Source of the DNA: Lewinellaceae bacterium
GTDB taxonomy: Bacteria; Bacteroidota; Bacteroidia; Chitinophagales; Saprospiraceae
DNA length: 64,000 bases
Assembly: GCA_020636005.1 (NCBI GenBank)
Contig: JACJYR010000001.1
Span: forward strand, 186,001-250,000
Direction: 5' to 3'
Below the pieces are notes generated by a model. That model saw nothing but the letters and a program-made list of their open reading frames with translations, ran no database searches and was not told the DNA's origin. This document shows positions 44,016 through 51,378 of the stretch, one piece after another. How positions within the stretch are numbered: position 1 is the stretch's first letter; the number at the start of each line of letters is the position of its first letter. The position numbers and the translations under genes are program-made.

Positions 44016-44294
44016 CTATAACTCCACTACTTTATCGAGCACAAAAACCTGCACCGTCTCTTTAATAGCCCCGTCCACGTCCATGGCTGCTGCTGTTTCG
44101 GGCGACTGCAGCATTTTCAGGTATTTGCCGATGTCGGCTACTTCGGAGGTGATGGCGATGGTGTTGGGGGCTACCATCGTGTACTGTATGGATTGTTGTA
44201 CGCCCATGCTTCGGAACAGCTCGACGTGGGAGCGGAATCCCCTTTCCCATTTTTCAAGGTCTTCCACTTGTGCGGTTAGAATTACTCTTGTCAT
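44016..44294 (-). CDS. Small dimeric alpha/beta-barrel-like protein
   Basis: 92 residues, no signal peptide. VILTAQVEDLEKWERGFRSH, VELFRSMGVQQSIQYTMVAP and NTIAITSEVADIGKYLKMLQ follow the beta-alpha-beta order of ferredoxin-like dimeric barrels (ABM/DUF-type), with single helix and strand of each half in place. It may be a monooxygenase-like or ligand-binding protein; no catalytic residues are obvious. It begins a three-gene group with 43106 and 39861, all of the same general fold. A -7 box CAAAAATA (read TATTTTTG) lies at 44393-44400. Confidence 0.65.
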   Translation of the reverse strand: MTRVILTAQVEDLEKWERGFRSHVELFRSMGVQQSIQYTMVAPNTIAITSEVADIGKYLKMLQSPETAAAMDVDGAIKETVQVFVLDKVVEL

Positions 44295-44392
44295 GATTCA
44301 TTTTGATTTTGAATAGTTAAAAAAAGGTGGATGTGCCCCGCCTCATTGGAATGACAGGAGGCATTTATCCAATCCCCGCTTCCGGGTTGTTG

Positions 44393-44400
44393 CAAAAATA
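44393..44400 (-). promoter_or_regulatory. Candidate -7 box for the 44294 gene
   Basis: Reads TATTTTTG on the minus strand, matching TAnnTTTG, 99 bp before the ATG. Between 44424 and 44454 the block TGGACT is repeated twice, a possible regulator site, but it is not the CCACAT motif found further on. Confidence 0.4.
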
Positions 44401-44474
44401 CTCCCCCCTCCTCCGGAACCATCTGGACTGAGATTGCAAATAGCTGGACTACCATTGCATGAGGTAAAAAAATG

Positions 44475-44765
44475 TTAGCATCCAGCTTGCAAATTCAATA
44501 AAAGGCCAGTATTAATTTTATGATTTTCAGGAAATTGTAAGTTTCTGCTATCTGCTGCTTCATGTTTGACGAATGAAAGCGCTTTTCGATCGGAAGGCGG
44601 GATAGCCAAGGTGGCATCTCCTCCCAAAGCAGGGTTGTGCGGGTCGGCAATGATCGGATTTTGATCAAGGTTCACGCTGTCATTCTGCCTTATGATCCTG
44701 GCAGACACTCCGAGGCCAAGCAGCAGTAAAATGATGGATAGAATTTTAAATACATTGTCTTTCAT
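44475..44765 (-). CDS. Short exported or membrane-anchored peptide, unknown
   Basis: The ATG at 44765 gives MKDNVFKILSIILLLLGLGV, a signal peptide or anchor, and a 96-residue product. After the hydrophobic part come RQNDSVNLDQNPIIADPHNP, ALGGDATLAIPPSDRKALSF and a polar end. The frame is open upstream to 45173, but the promoter and operator at 44815-44861 fall inside the open part, so the short form is favoured. No family recognised. Its promoter shares an operator and spacing with that of the response regulator gene, so it is probably part of the same regulon; a signal or stress peptide is speculation. Confidence 0.5.
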   Translation of the reverse strand: MKDNVFKILSIILLLLGLGVSARIIRQNDSVNLDQNPIIADPHNPALGGDATLAIPPSDRKALSFVKHEAADSRNLQFPENHKINTGLLLNLQAGC

Positions 44766-44814
44766 GATGGTTGGTTTAGGAGATGATGCATTTTCATTTG
44801 GTCGTTGTGTGGTA

Positions 44815-44861
44815 CAAAGGTGCGCCTTGTATTTCACCCTTCCGACCACATCTTGATGTGG
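44815..44861 (-). promoter_or_regulatory. Operator + promoter for the 44765 gene
   Basis: Minus strand: CCACATCAAGATGTGG (44861-44846), exactly 23 nt, then CACCTTTG (44822-44815; TAnnTTTG with one mismatch). Same order, orientation and spacing as at 45017-45063 and 50052-50098. Confidence 0.65.
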
Positions 44862-45016
44862 CTGGAAGGAGGTCATGCCACCATGCCGTTTTTGGGAAAT
44901 TTGCCCCTCAGGTAGCCCATTCCATTCGCCATGTCGAATCCGGGCGGCGGTTGGGAGGTGGCGAAGTGTTTTCATCTTCGTAAATTTTTGGTGATGATTT
45001 TCTGTTTTCGATGAAA

Positions 45017-45064
45017 CAAAGGTAGGCGGGCAGGCAAGGCAGGGCATCCACATCTTGATGCTGG
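45017..45064 (-). promoter_or_regulatory. Operator + promoter, second upstream copy
   Basis: Minus strand: CAGCATCAAGATGTGG (45063-45048; two mismatches to CCACAT-N4-ATGTGG), 23 nt, then TACCTTTG (45024-45017). It lies 150-200 bp above the 44765 promoter and points the same way; a frame with an ATG at 44975 follows but has no clear protein features. Confidence 0.55.
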
Positions 45065-45079
45065 CGAGAACGGGGGAGG

Positions 45080-45156
45080 GATTGGGAATTAGGGAATTGG
45101 GAATTAGGGAATTGGGAATTAGGGAATTGGGAATTGGGGAATTGGGGAATTGGGGA
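45080..45156. repeat. GGGAATTGGGAATTA tandem repeat
   Basis: About six units of a 14-16-bp G/A-rich sequence (TTAGGGAATTGGGAA). Confidence 0.85.
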
Positions 45157-45162
45157 CGAAGT

Positions 45163-45249
45163 AGTTCCAGCAAGTGTTGAGTGTAGCGGTGTTTACGCCA
45201 TTAGGCTTTCCGGTCGCAAGTGCCGCTGCGCTAAACACTTGCTTGAACT
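45163..45249. mobile_element. ~87-bp palindromic element inside a broken ATPase gene
   Basis: AGTTCCAGCAAGTGTTGAG...TAGCGG (left) and CCGCTGCGCTAAACACTTGC...TTGAACT (right) are inverted copies of each other with a few differences. The right edge adjoins the ATPase codons for Walker A. The left side meets the tandem repeat, and no further ATPase sequence follows. Confidence 0.55.
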
Positions 45250-45363
45250 GAGCGTTTTGCCCACCCGCCGCCTGCCATAAACCGCAACGAATTCCGACCG
45301 TTTGCCAGCGTACAGGCTTCTCAGTTTTTCGAGCTCTTTCTCCCTGCCAATAAATGGTTGCAT
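45193..45363 (-). pseudogene. AAA-type ATPase (DUF234-type), truncated after Walker A
   Basis: From the ATG at 45363 the codons read MQPFIGREKELEKLRSLYAG and EFVAVYGRRRVGKT, the N-terminus and P-loop of the widespread ATP-binding proteins with MFIGREKELxxLExLY...YGRRRVGKT. The next residues (LSSSKCLAQRHLRPESLMA, stop) do not fit any ATPase. The full gene is usually 350-500 residues. The break coincides with the start of a palindromic element, so insertion and deletion are likely. Non-functional. Confidence 0.7.
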
Positions 45364-45525
45364 CTGTTTTTAATTAGCTGTAAAGGTAGTTTTTGACCCA
45401 CTTACAGCCAAATATAAATCCTGACCTGCTGAAGGAAAACCAGCTCGAACAACCACAAACGCCCCATTAAACAGCTACGCCTCGTTTGAATTTCAGAAGG
45501 TGCTTTGAACAGGGCCACAACCAAT

Positions 45526-48500
45526 TTACGGCATTTTAATCCGGACGCTTACGCAGAAGCCATTTTCGGAGGAGAACTCGATGCTGCCGCCCAGCCGCTC
45601 GGCCCGCATCCGCATGTTCGACAGGCCGAGGCCGGTGGTCTTGTACGGCTTTTCCTCCACCCGGCCATTGTCGCTGATGCGCATTTCAAGCACCTCCCCC
45701 GTTCGGGTGAAGGAGACCTGCACGGCGTCACCGTTGGAGTGCTTCGCAATGTTGGTGAGGGCTTCCTTGCAGATAAGATAGAGGTTTTGGCGGACGTCCA
45801 CCGGCAGCGTTTTTTTCAAGTCCAGGTTTTTCACCGTCAAATCGAAGTGGAAATTTTTCGGCGTCAGCGTTTCCGCTGCGAATTCCCGGATGCGGTCGAG
45901 CAGGTTTTCGAGCTTGTCCTTCCGGGCATCGATGGCCCAGACCGTGTCCCGCATACTCAGCATGGCGCTGCGGCTCAGTTCGGCGATGCGGTGCAGGCGG
46001 GGCTTGTCCTCCTGCCGGGCGGTCAGTTCCAGCACTTCGGTCTGCATGGCGAGGCCGGACAGCAGCGTGCCCACCTCGTCGTGCAGGTCGCTTGAAATTT
46101 TCACCCGCAGGCGTTCCATCTTCACCGCCTGCTGCAAGCGGTACTGCGACCAGGCCCACCCCAGCCCCGCCACGAACAACACACACAGCCCGTAAAACCA
46201 CCACGTCCGCCAGAACGGAGGGCGAATGCGCAGGGCCAGGCTCCGGATGTTTTCACCCAAAATCCCGTCCGAGTTGGTGGCCTTCACCTCCAGCGTGTAG
46301 CTTCCCGGTGGCAGGTTCGGATAGCGCACGAAACCCTCGCTGCCATTGAATACCCACTCCTCCTCGTAGCCCTGCAGGCGGTAGTAAAACTCGTTGGAGC
46401 CGGGGTCGCTGAAGTCGAGCGCAGCGAAGCGGAACGACAGCGTGTTACGGCGGTAGTCGAGGTCTAGGGCGGTGATTTCGCCCTTGTTTTTTTGGGTAAA
46501 AAGGGTGTCATTGACAAACACCTGCGTGATGTAAACCGGCGGCCCGCCGTCCAGCATTTTCACCTCCTCCGGCCGGAAAACGTTCAGGCCGTTTTTACCG
46601 CCCAGCCAAAAATCGCCGCCTGAAGTCACGATGAAAGCATTGGGGTTCGCACTTTTCGAAGCCAGCCCGTCCGCTTTGTTGAAACGGTGGAACTGCTTCC
46701 GCACCGGGTCGTAGCGCACCAGCCCGTTCGGGCCGGAGAGCCAGAGTTGCCCGTTTTTATCCGCTAAAATTTTATAAAACGCCTCGTTGGGAATGCTGTC
46801 GGTTGCCAGTCCGAGCAGGCGGTACCGCCAGTTGGCTGTCTCAATTTTGAGCAAGCCCTCCGATGTGGCGGCATAAACTACCGAATCACCAAGGGCCAGA
46901 AAACCGCTGCAAACGCCGGTGTTTTCCATTTCGGCAGTCAGTTGCAGTTTGCCTTGGGTTTCGGTCAAAACCAGCAGCCGCTCCGTCTGATCGGCGAGGT
47001 AGATGCGGCCTTTTTTATCCTGAAAAATGGCGGTGATGATTTGCAGGTTAAACCGGGACAGGTCGTGCCAGGGTTCGAGGCTGACTTTGTCGGGATGGGA
47101 AGAAACTTTAAAAATATCCTTGCCTTTTGCCGTCAGCACATCGCCATTGCGGAGCGAAAAAAACAGGTTGAGTTCATCGGCAGCGCTGCTCGGAACGCCC
47201 TGAAAATAAGTATCCCGGAAGGTGAAGATGCCCCGTTTTTCATCCCAAAAAAAGAAATAGTTCGGGGAGGCGCCCCAGAGGCGCCCGGTTTTATCTTCAA
47301 AAAAAGATTCCATTTCCGGCAATGGAAACTCCTCGCCCGGCCTGGCCCGGTTGTCCAGCAGGCGGAGGTGTTTCACCAACTTTTTTTCACGGTCAAAAAC
47401 AAAGGTCCCGTCCGCTTCGGTGCTGCACCAGACGTTGCCGTTGCGGTCTTCGAAAATGGCGCCGACGGAAGTGCCCGCCAGTTCGGGCGCAGCAGCGAAC
47501 TTGCGTTTGTGCAGGCTGGCGAAGGTCACGCCCTGGCCGTTCCGTTCCACCCAGATATTGCCGGAGGCATCCTTGAAAAGTTCTTCGTAAACGCCGGTTT
47601 TCAGGCCGAGCGGGTCGCCGGGCTGCGGAGTTATCAGTTGGGTGAAAATTCTTTTTTCTTTGTCAAAAACGGCCAGTCCGTAGGAGCAGGAAACCAGCAG
47701 CCGCCGCCCATCGAGCGGCACGATGCCGTACACCCAGCCGATGTCTTCGGGCACGCCGGGCAGGCGGTCCAATTCTATCCAATGCCGCCGGTCCTTGGGA
47801 TAAAAAACGCCCAAACCATTGTACACGCCGAACCAAACCAGGCTGTCACCCTCCGGCAAAGCGGTATTGGTGGGGCTGGAATAGTTGCGCAGCCTGCCGT
47901 CCCGTGTTTTCAAAAATTCGAAGTGGAGGCCCACCCCATCCGCCAATGAGCGCCACACGAACCCCGGCCGGGTGGGCAGTTTTGTTTCGATGAAAAACGC
48001 CGGCTGCCCGTCCGCCCCGTTCAGCACGGTGCAGCGGCTGCCCTCCATCGGGATTTTCCGCAGGAAGGTTTTTTCACCCAAATCAAAGTGGAAAAGCGCC
48101 GCCTCGCTGTCGCTGCCAATGCGCAGCCAAAGCCGCCCGGCATCGAGGTGGAAAGCATGGTAATCCTTCTGCCCCGACCCTGGCAACGACCAGGATTCGA
48201 AGCTGCCGGTTTCCCTCCGCAAGCATTGCACGGCGCCAAACGTGGTAAACCACAAGTTGCCATTGGCATCTTCGAAACAAGAGCTGGTCACGAGGTTTTC
48301 AGAAAGGGAATGCAGGCCGGCGGGATCATTGGCAAAGCGGACGAGCGCCTGCCCATCGAAGCGGCAAAGCCCGCCGTCCGTGCCAATCCAGGCGAACCCA
48401 CGGGATCCTTGCGAAAAAAAGTAATCGGCAGCAGGCGGCAACCCGTCCTCCTGGTCGAGGTGGTGGAATGCGAGTTGCAACTCCTGCGCCGGCAGGATTT

Positions 48501-48591
48501 CAAATGCCATGCAGCAAAAAAGGAGGAAGACAAATTTTGGCACGGTAGAATTGGTTAAAAATGTTGGCCGGGTTAAAAACCAGGCTGACAT
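45526..48591 (-). CDS. Propeller-type sensor histidine kinase
   Basis: Start at the ATG 48591 (MSAWFLTRPTF...); a GTG at 48606 overlaps the upstream stop. 1021 residues. After a signal peptide (about 20-38, ending ILPAQ) come two-component-regulator propeller repeats up to about residue 700 (FAWIGTDGGLCRFDG, LWFTTFGAVQCLRRETG, IYLADQTERLLVL and others), then a Y_Y_Y domain (LSFRFAALDFSDPGSNEFYY ... RYPNLPPGSYTLEVKATNSD), one membrane helix (WWFYGLCVLFVAGLGWAW) and a HisKA_3 kinase: SSDLHDEVGTLLSGLAMQTE carries the His. The ATPase has N box and G box (EALTNIAKHS, GLGLSNMRMRAERLGG). It senses a periplasmic signal and phosphorylates the regulator encoded upstream at 49412. Confidence 0.9.
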   Translation of the reverse strand: MSAWFLTRPTFLTNSTVPKFVFLLFCCMAFEILPAQELQLAFHHLDQEDGLPPAADYFFSQGSRGFAWIGTDGGLCRFDGQALVRFANDPAGLHSLSENLVTSSCFEDANGNLWFTTFGAVQCLRRETGSFESWSLPGSGQKDYHAFHLDAGRLWLRIGSDSEAALFHFDLGEKTFLRKIPMEGSRCTVLNGADGQPAFFIETKLPTRPGFVWRSLADGVGLHFEFLKTRDGRLRNYSSPTNTALPEGDSLVWFGVYNGLGVFYPKDRRHWIELDRLPGVPEDIGWVYGIVPLDGRRLLVSCSYGLAVFDKEKRIFTQLITPQPGDPLGLKTGVYEELFKDASGNIWVERNGQGVTFASLHKRKFAAAPELAGTSVGAIFEDRNGNVWCSTEADGTFVFDREKKLVKHLRLLDNRARPGEEFPLPEMESFFEDKTGRLWGASPNYFFFWDEKRGIFTFRDTYFQGVPSSAADELNLFFSLRNGDVLTAKGKDIFKVSSHPDKVSLEPWHDLSRFNLQIITAIFQDKKGRIYLADQTERLLVLTETQGKLQLTAEMENTGVCSGFLALGDSVVYAATSEGLLKIETANWRYRLLGLATDSIPNEAFYKILADKNGQLWLSGPNGLVRYDPVRKQFHRFNKADGLASKSANPNAFIVTSGGDFWLGGKNGLNVFRPEEVKMLDGGPPVYITQVFVNDTLFTQKNKGEITALDLDYRRNTLSFRFAALDFSDPGSNEFYYRLQGYEEEWVFNGSEGFVRYPNLPPGSYTLEVKATNSDGILGENIRSLALRIRPPFWRTWWFYGLCVLFVAGLGWAWSQYRLQQAVKMERLRVKISSDLHDEVGTLLSGLAMQTEVLELTARQEDKPRLHRIAELSRSAMLSMRDTVWAIDARKDKLENLLDRIREFAAETLTPKNFHFDLTVKNLDLKKTLPVDVRQNLYLICKEALTNIAKHSNGDAVQVSFTRTGEVLEMRISDNGRVEEKPYKTTGLGLSNMRMRAERLGGSIEFSSENGFCVSVRIKMP

Positions 48592-48599
48592 TGTGTTCT

Positions 48600-49226
48600 C
48601 TACCACCTTTGCAGATAAATGCCAGCATCGTTGCCGGTATTGTCACTTTTGAAGGTGTCAGCAGTTGCCGTATCTGTCGCAGTTGGGTCAACGAGTCTGG
48701 CACAATGGTCCGGGCAGGGCATGTCGCTCTGAATGGATGAATTTGCAGCCTGCCGGGCGTTGACATAAGCCATACCCACGTGCGAAAAGATGCCTCCGCC
48801 CAGGTTCACGACAAAAAAACCGATGCCGTCCACTGCCTGACCGTTGTTGCCTGCGAGGAGGCCGTTCACCATTTTTTTACTGAAAAAAGCAGCAAAATGA
48901 AGGCTGGGCGAAACGTTCCTCCCTGTCAAGTCAACTGCTTCCTGCCTGTCGTTGGCCTGCCTGCCACCGGTTGGTATGCTGCCGGGAGTAAATGACCCGC
49001 TCAATTGGTAGAGGTTCTCAAATTCAGACCCATTCTCCCGTATCCCCACTGCGATGACCCGCCGGGAAGAATCGTTGGTACCGGCCACGGCATTGTACAC
49101 CCGTATGCCCACACAGCCAGCCGGTGCAAGCAGGGTTTGCAGTTCGTTGCAGGTCAGGAAACCTTGCAGATCGTTGTCGTTCAAGGTTCCCGTAAATGGT
49201 ATTCCATTGTGATTTTCATCGTACAT
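48600..49226 (-). CDS. Hypothetical protein between the two-component genes
   Basis: 208 residues, no signal peptide. The stop is 9 bp before the kinase ATG, so the two genes are very likely on one transcript. The sequence opens MYDENHNGIPFTGTLNDNDL; later KKMVNGLLAGNNGQAVDGIG, FFVVNLGGGIFSHVGMAYVN and a C-x-DH-C segment (MPCPDHCARLVDPTATD). It is rich in Gly and Asn and has no charged or catalytic motif I can name. Possibly a cytosolic beta-rich protein. Its place suggests that it belongs to the signalling module; no function is claimed. Confidence 0.7.
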   Translation of the reverse strand: MYDENHNGIPFTGTLNDNDLQGFLTCNELQTLLAPAGCVGIRVYNAVAGTNDSSRRVIAVGIRENGSEFENLYQLSGSFTPGSIPTGGRQANDRQEAVDLTGRNVSPSLHFAAFFSKKMVNGLLAGNNGQAVDGIGFFVVNLGGGIFSHVGMAYVNARQAANSSIQSDMPCPDHCARLVDPTATDTATADTFKSDNTGNDAGIYLQRW

Positions 49227-49254
49227 GGCTTTTTTATTTTATTGGTGAAAGAAT

Positions 49255-49416
49255 TTTGTTTGAGGGGTTTGAGGGGTTTGAAATGGTTTGAGTTGTTCGG
49301 AAAACCATTTCAAACCATTCAAACCATTCAAACCATTTCAAACCATTCAAACCATTTCAAACCATTCAAACCATTCAAACCATTCAAACCATTCAAACCA
49401 TTTCAAACCAACTAAA
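49255..49416. repeat. AAACCATTC / AAACCATTTC tandem repeat
   Basis: About 150 bp of 9-10-bp units between the regulator gene and the 49226 gene, plus an inverted stretch (GGTTTGAGGGGTTTGAAATGG) at its left edge that can pair with it. It fills the gap and could affect read-through from regulator to kinase. Confidence 0.8.
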
Positions 49417-50047
49417 TCTCCCCCTCCAGCGACTTCCTGATAATTTCCGCTTTACTGTTCACTTCCAGCGCCCGGTAAATGCGCTTGATGTGGTCACGCA
49501 CCGTGTCGAGGGAAATGCTGAGTTTGTCCGCAATCATTTTGTAGCTGTAACCCTCCACCAGGCCGTCCACGATTTGCTTTTGGCGGGGTGAAAGCACGTC
49601 CTCCTGCTTGCGCTCCTTCGGCATGAAGTGCTGCGCAATTTTCCGGGCGATGGACGGAGACATGTACGAGCCGCCCCGACGCACCACGAACAACGCTTCC
49701 TGGATATTGACCAATGAGGTGCGCTTGGAGATATAGGAGCAGGCCCCGGCGCACAGCGCTTTGAAAATTTTATCATCCTCCTCGAACGTCGTCAGCATCA
49801 CGATGTCCGCCTCCGGGCAAACAAGCCGGATGTGGCGGATGCCCTCAATCCCCGACATGCCGGGCAGCCCGATGTCGAGCAAAACGATGTCGATGACAGG
49901 CGGCAGGACTTTCGTTTTTTCCAAAAATTCCTCCACGCTGCCGGCCACGAGGTTGATGCAGATGGCCGTGTTGGCACCCAGGTAACCTTCCAGGCTCTCC
50001 CGGATGAGGGCGTCGTCTTCGATGATGGCTAAATTGATTTGTTCCAT
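49412..50047 (-). CDS. NarL/LuxR-type response regulator
   Basis: 211 residues. Receiver domain 1-120: acidic D11-D12, phospho-acceptor D58 (VLLDIGLPGMSGIEG), T86-T87 and K108 (CSYISKRTS). The C-terminal HTH (residues 150-205) is LSPRQKQIVDGLVEGYSYKM, IADKLSISLDTVRDHIKRIY and RALEVNSKAEIIRK, the LuxR/NarL fold. Partner of the 45526 kinase, which is HisKA_3 type and thus fits. Genes run regulator - unknown - kinase, on one strand. A CCACAT-N4-ATGTGG site 35 bp above the centre of its own -7 box suggests that it controls itself. Confidence 0.92.
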   Translation of the reverse strand: MEQINLAIIEDDALIRESLEGYLGANTAICINLVAGSVEEFLEKTKVLPPVIDIVLLDIGLPGMSGIEGIRHIRLVCPEADIVMLTTFEEDDKIFKALCAGACSYISKRTSLVNIQEALFVVRRGGSYMSPSIARKIAQHFMPKERKQEDVLSPRQKQIVDGLVEGYSYKMIADKLSISLDTVRDHIKRIYRALEVNSKAEIIRKSLEGEI

Positions 50048-50051
50048 GCAA

Positions 50052-50098
50052 CAAAGCTATAAAAGCAACGATAGCAAGCGAACCACATTTTGATGTGG
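50052..50098 (-). promoter_or_regulatory. Operator + promoter of the response regulator gene
   Basis: Minus strand: CCACATCAAAATGTGG (50098-50083), 23 nt, then TAGCTTTG (50059-50052; exact TAnnTTTG). The ATG at 50047 is so near that the leader must be very short, or the transcript leaderless. Confidence 0.7.
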
Positions 50099-50199
50099 AC
50101 GGGGAAGGCGCTGCAAGCGACGCTCCCAATGCATGGCTTCACTGCACAGGTGTACTCTGTAAGATAGCATTTAGTTCCTGTTCCAGCATGAGGCGCCTT

Positions 50200-51348
50200 T
50201 CACTGTACGACCAGCCTCCGTGCAAAAGTTTCCCCATTCACCAACACCCTGATGTGATACACCCCTGCCGCCAACTGTCCCAGGTCGAAGCCCGCCAACT
50301 GTTCACCTGCCGCAAGGTCTGTTTCAAACAAACCAACAACGCTGCCCCTCACATCGAAAACCGTCAGGCGGAGCGATGCCTCCTGCTCCGTGTATAGCGG
50401 CAACTGAAAAGCAACATGTCCCCTTTCTGCTGGATTGGGGAACAGCTCCCCGACGACCAGTCCGCCTGCACGATCAAAGTGCACTTCCCGCACCTTTGAG
50501 TAGGTAAAACTCCCATCCAGGTCCAACATTTTCAAACGGTAATAAAAAACGGAAAGGGACGATTCGCCCGGTTCGAACACCTTTTCATCTATCAAGCTAT
50601 AACTGTGGTTTTGTTGGCTGAAACCTGCAGCTGCTACTTTGCCCACCTGTTGCCAGTTTTTCCCGTCCGTACTGCGCTCTACCTCAAAATGAGAGGAATT
50701 GAGTTCACTGGCCGTCTCCCAATCCAGCTTGGCATCGGTGGCGTTGAGCGGACGGGCATAAAAAGAAGTGAGTTCAATAGGCAGGCTCACACTGTTGGGG
50801 AGTATGGGGATGTTGCTGTAGCCCGTTGTCATAGCTGGGCCACCATTGCCATCAGGATCTATAGAGGCAGTGTTGTCCACTCCAAGTATACTCACACATG
50901 CCGATAGCGGGTCACCGGCATTGGGGTCAAAGGCATTAATGGACAGGCTGCTTGTACCGGTGAACGATACAAGAAAAAGGTCTTCCTGCACACCTGCTGC
51001 CACGCCTCCGAGGTTTGATTGCCCCCCTGTCGAAATCTGAACCAAGTAGTAGCCATTCGCCGCTGCACCACACTGGCTGGTCAAGACCGAGTTCGCTATG
51101 ACGGTGGCCGACCAGCTCCCGCCCTGCAGGTTGGTGATGACCGGGGTTACAAGGTCAACAGGGACAAAAAGCGAGACCGAGGAATTGTCCTGTATGACCG
51201 GGCCAGACCCGTTGATATTAAATACCGAGCCGACCTTCAGGGTGTTGTTCCCCTCGCTGGACAGCGCATAGTTGGTGATGGCCTGCCCAATGGCTTTTCC
51301 AAAACTTGTTGAAAACAGGGCGAGTAGTGTTATGATGAGATGTTTCAT
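50200..51348 (-). CDS. T9SS-exported cohesin-like protein
   Basis: 382 residues; signal peptide MKHLIITLLALFSTSFGKAIG. The first 160 residues (NYALSSEGNNTLKVGSVFNI, VSLFVPVDLVTPVITNLQGG, LFLVSFTGTSSLSINAFDPN) look like a cohesin- or BIG-like beta sandwich. Then SLPIELTSFYARPLNATDAK, LDWETASELNSSHFEVERST, DGKNWQQVGKVAAAG, the well-known Bacteroidota linker before sorting domains. The end (GELFPNPAERGHVAFQLPLY ... AAGVYHIRVLVNGETFARRL) is a type A sorting domain. It is 31 bp after the 51379 gene on the same strand, likely one operon. Confidence 0.82.
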   Translation of the reverse strand: MKHLIITLLALFSTSFGKAIGQAITNYALSSEGNNTLKVGSVFNINGSGPVIQDNSSVSLFVPVDLVTPVITNLQGGSWSATVIANSVLTSQCGAAANGYYLVQISTGGQSNLGGVAAGVQEDLFLVSFTGTSSLSINAFDPNAGDPLSACVSILGVDNTASIDPDGNGGPAMTTGYSNIPILPNSVSLPIELTSFYARPLNATDAKLDWETASELNSSHFEVERSTDGKNWQQVGKVAAAGFSQQNHSYSLIDEKVFEPGESSLSVFYYRLKMLDLDGSFTYSKVREVHFDRAGGLVVGELFPNPAERGHVAFQLPLYTEQEASLRLTVFDVRGSVVGLFETDLAAGEQLAGFDLGQLAAGVYHIRVLVNGETFARRLVVQ

Positions 51349-51378
51349 TGCCGTGAATTTTTAGGTTTTGCGCCCATG

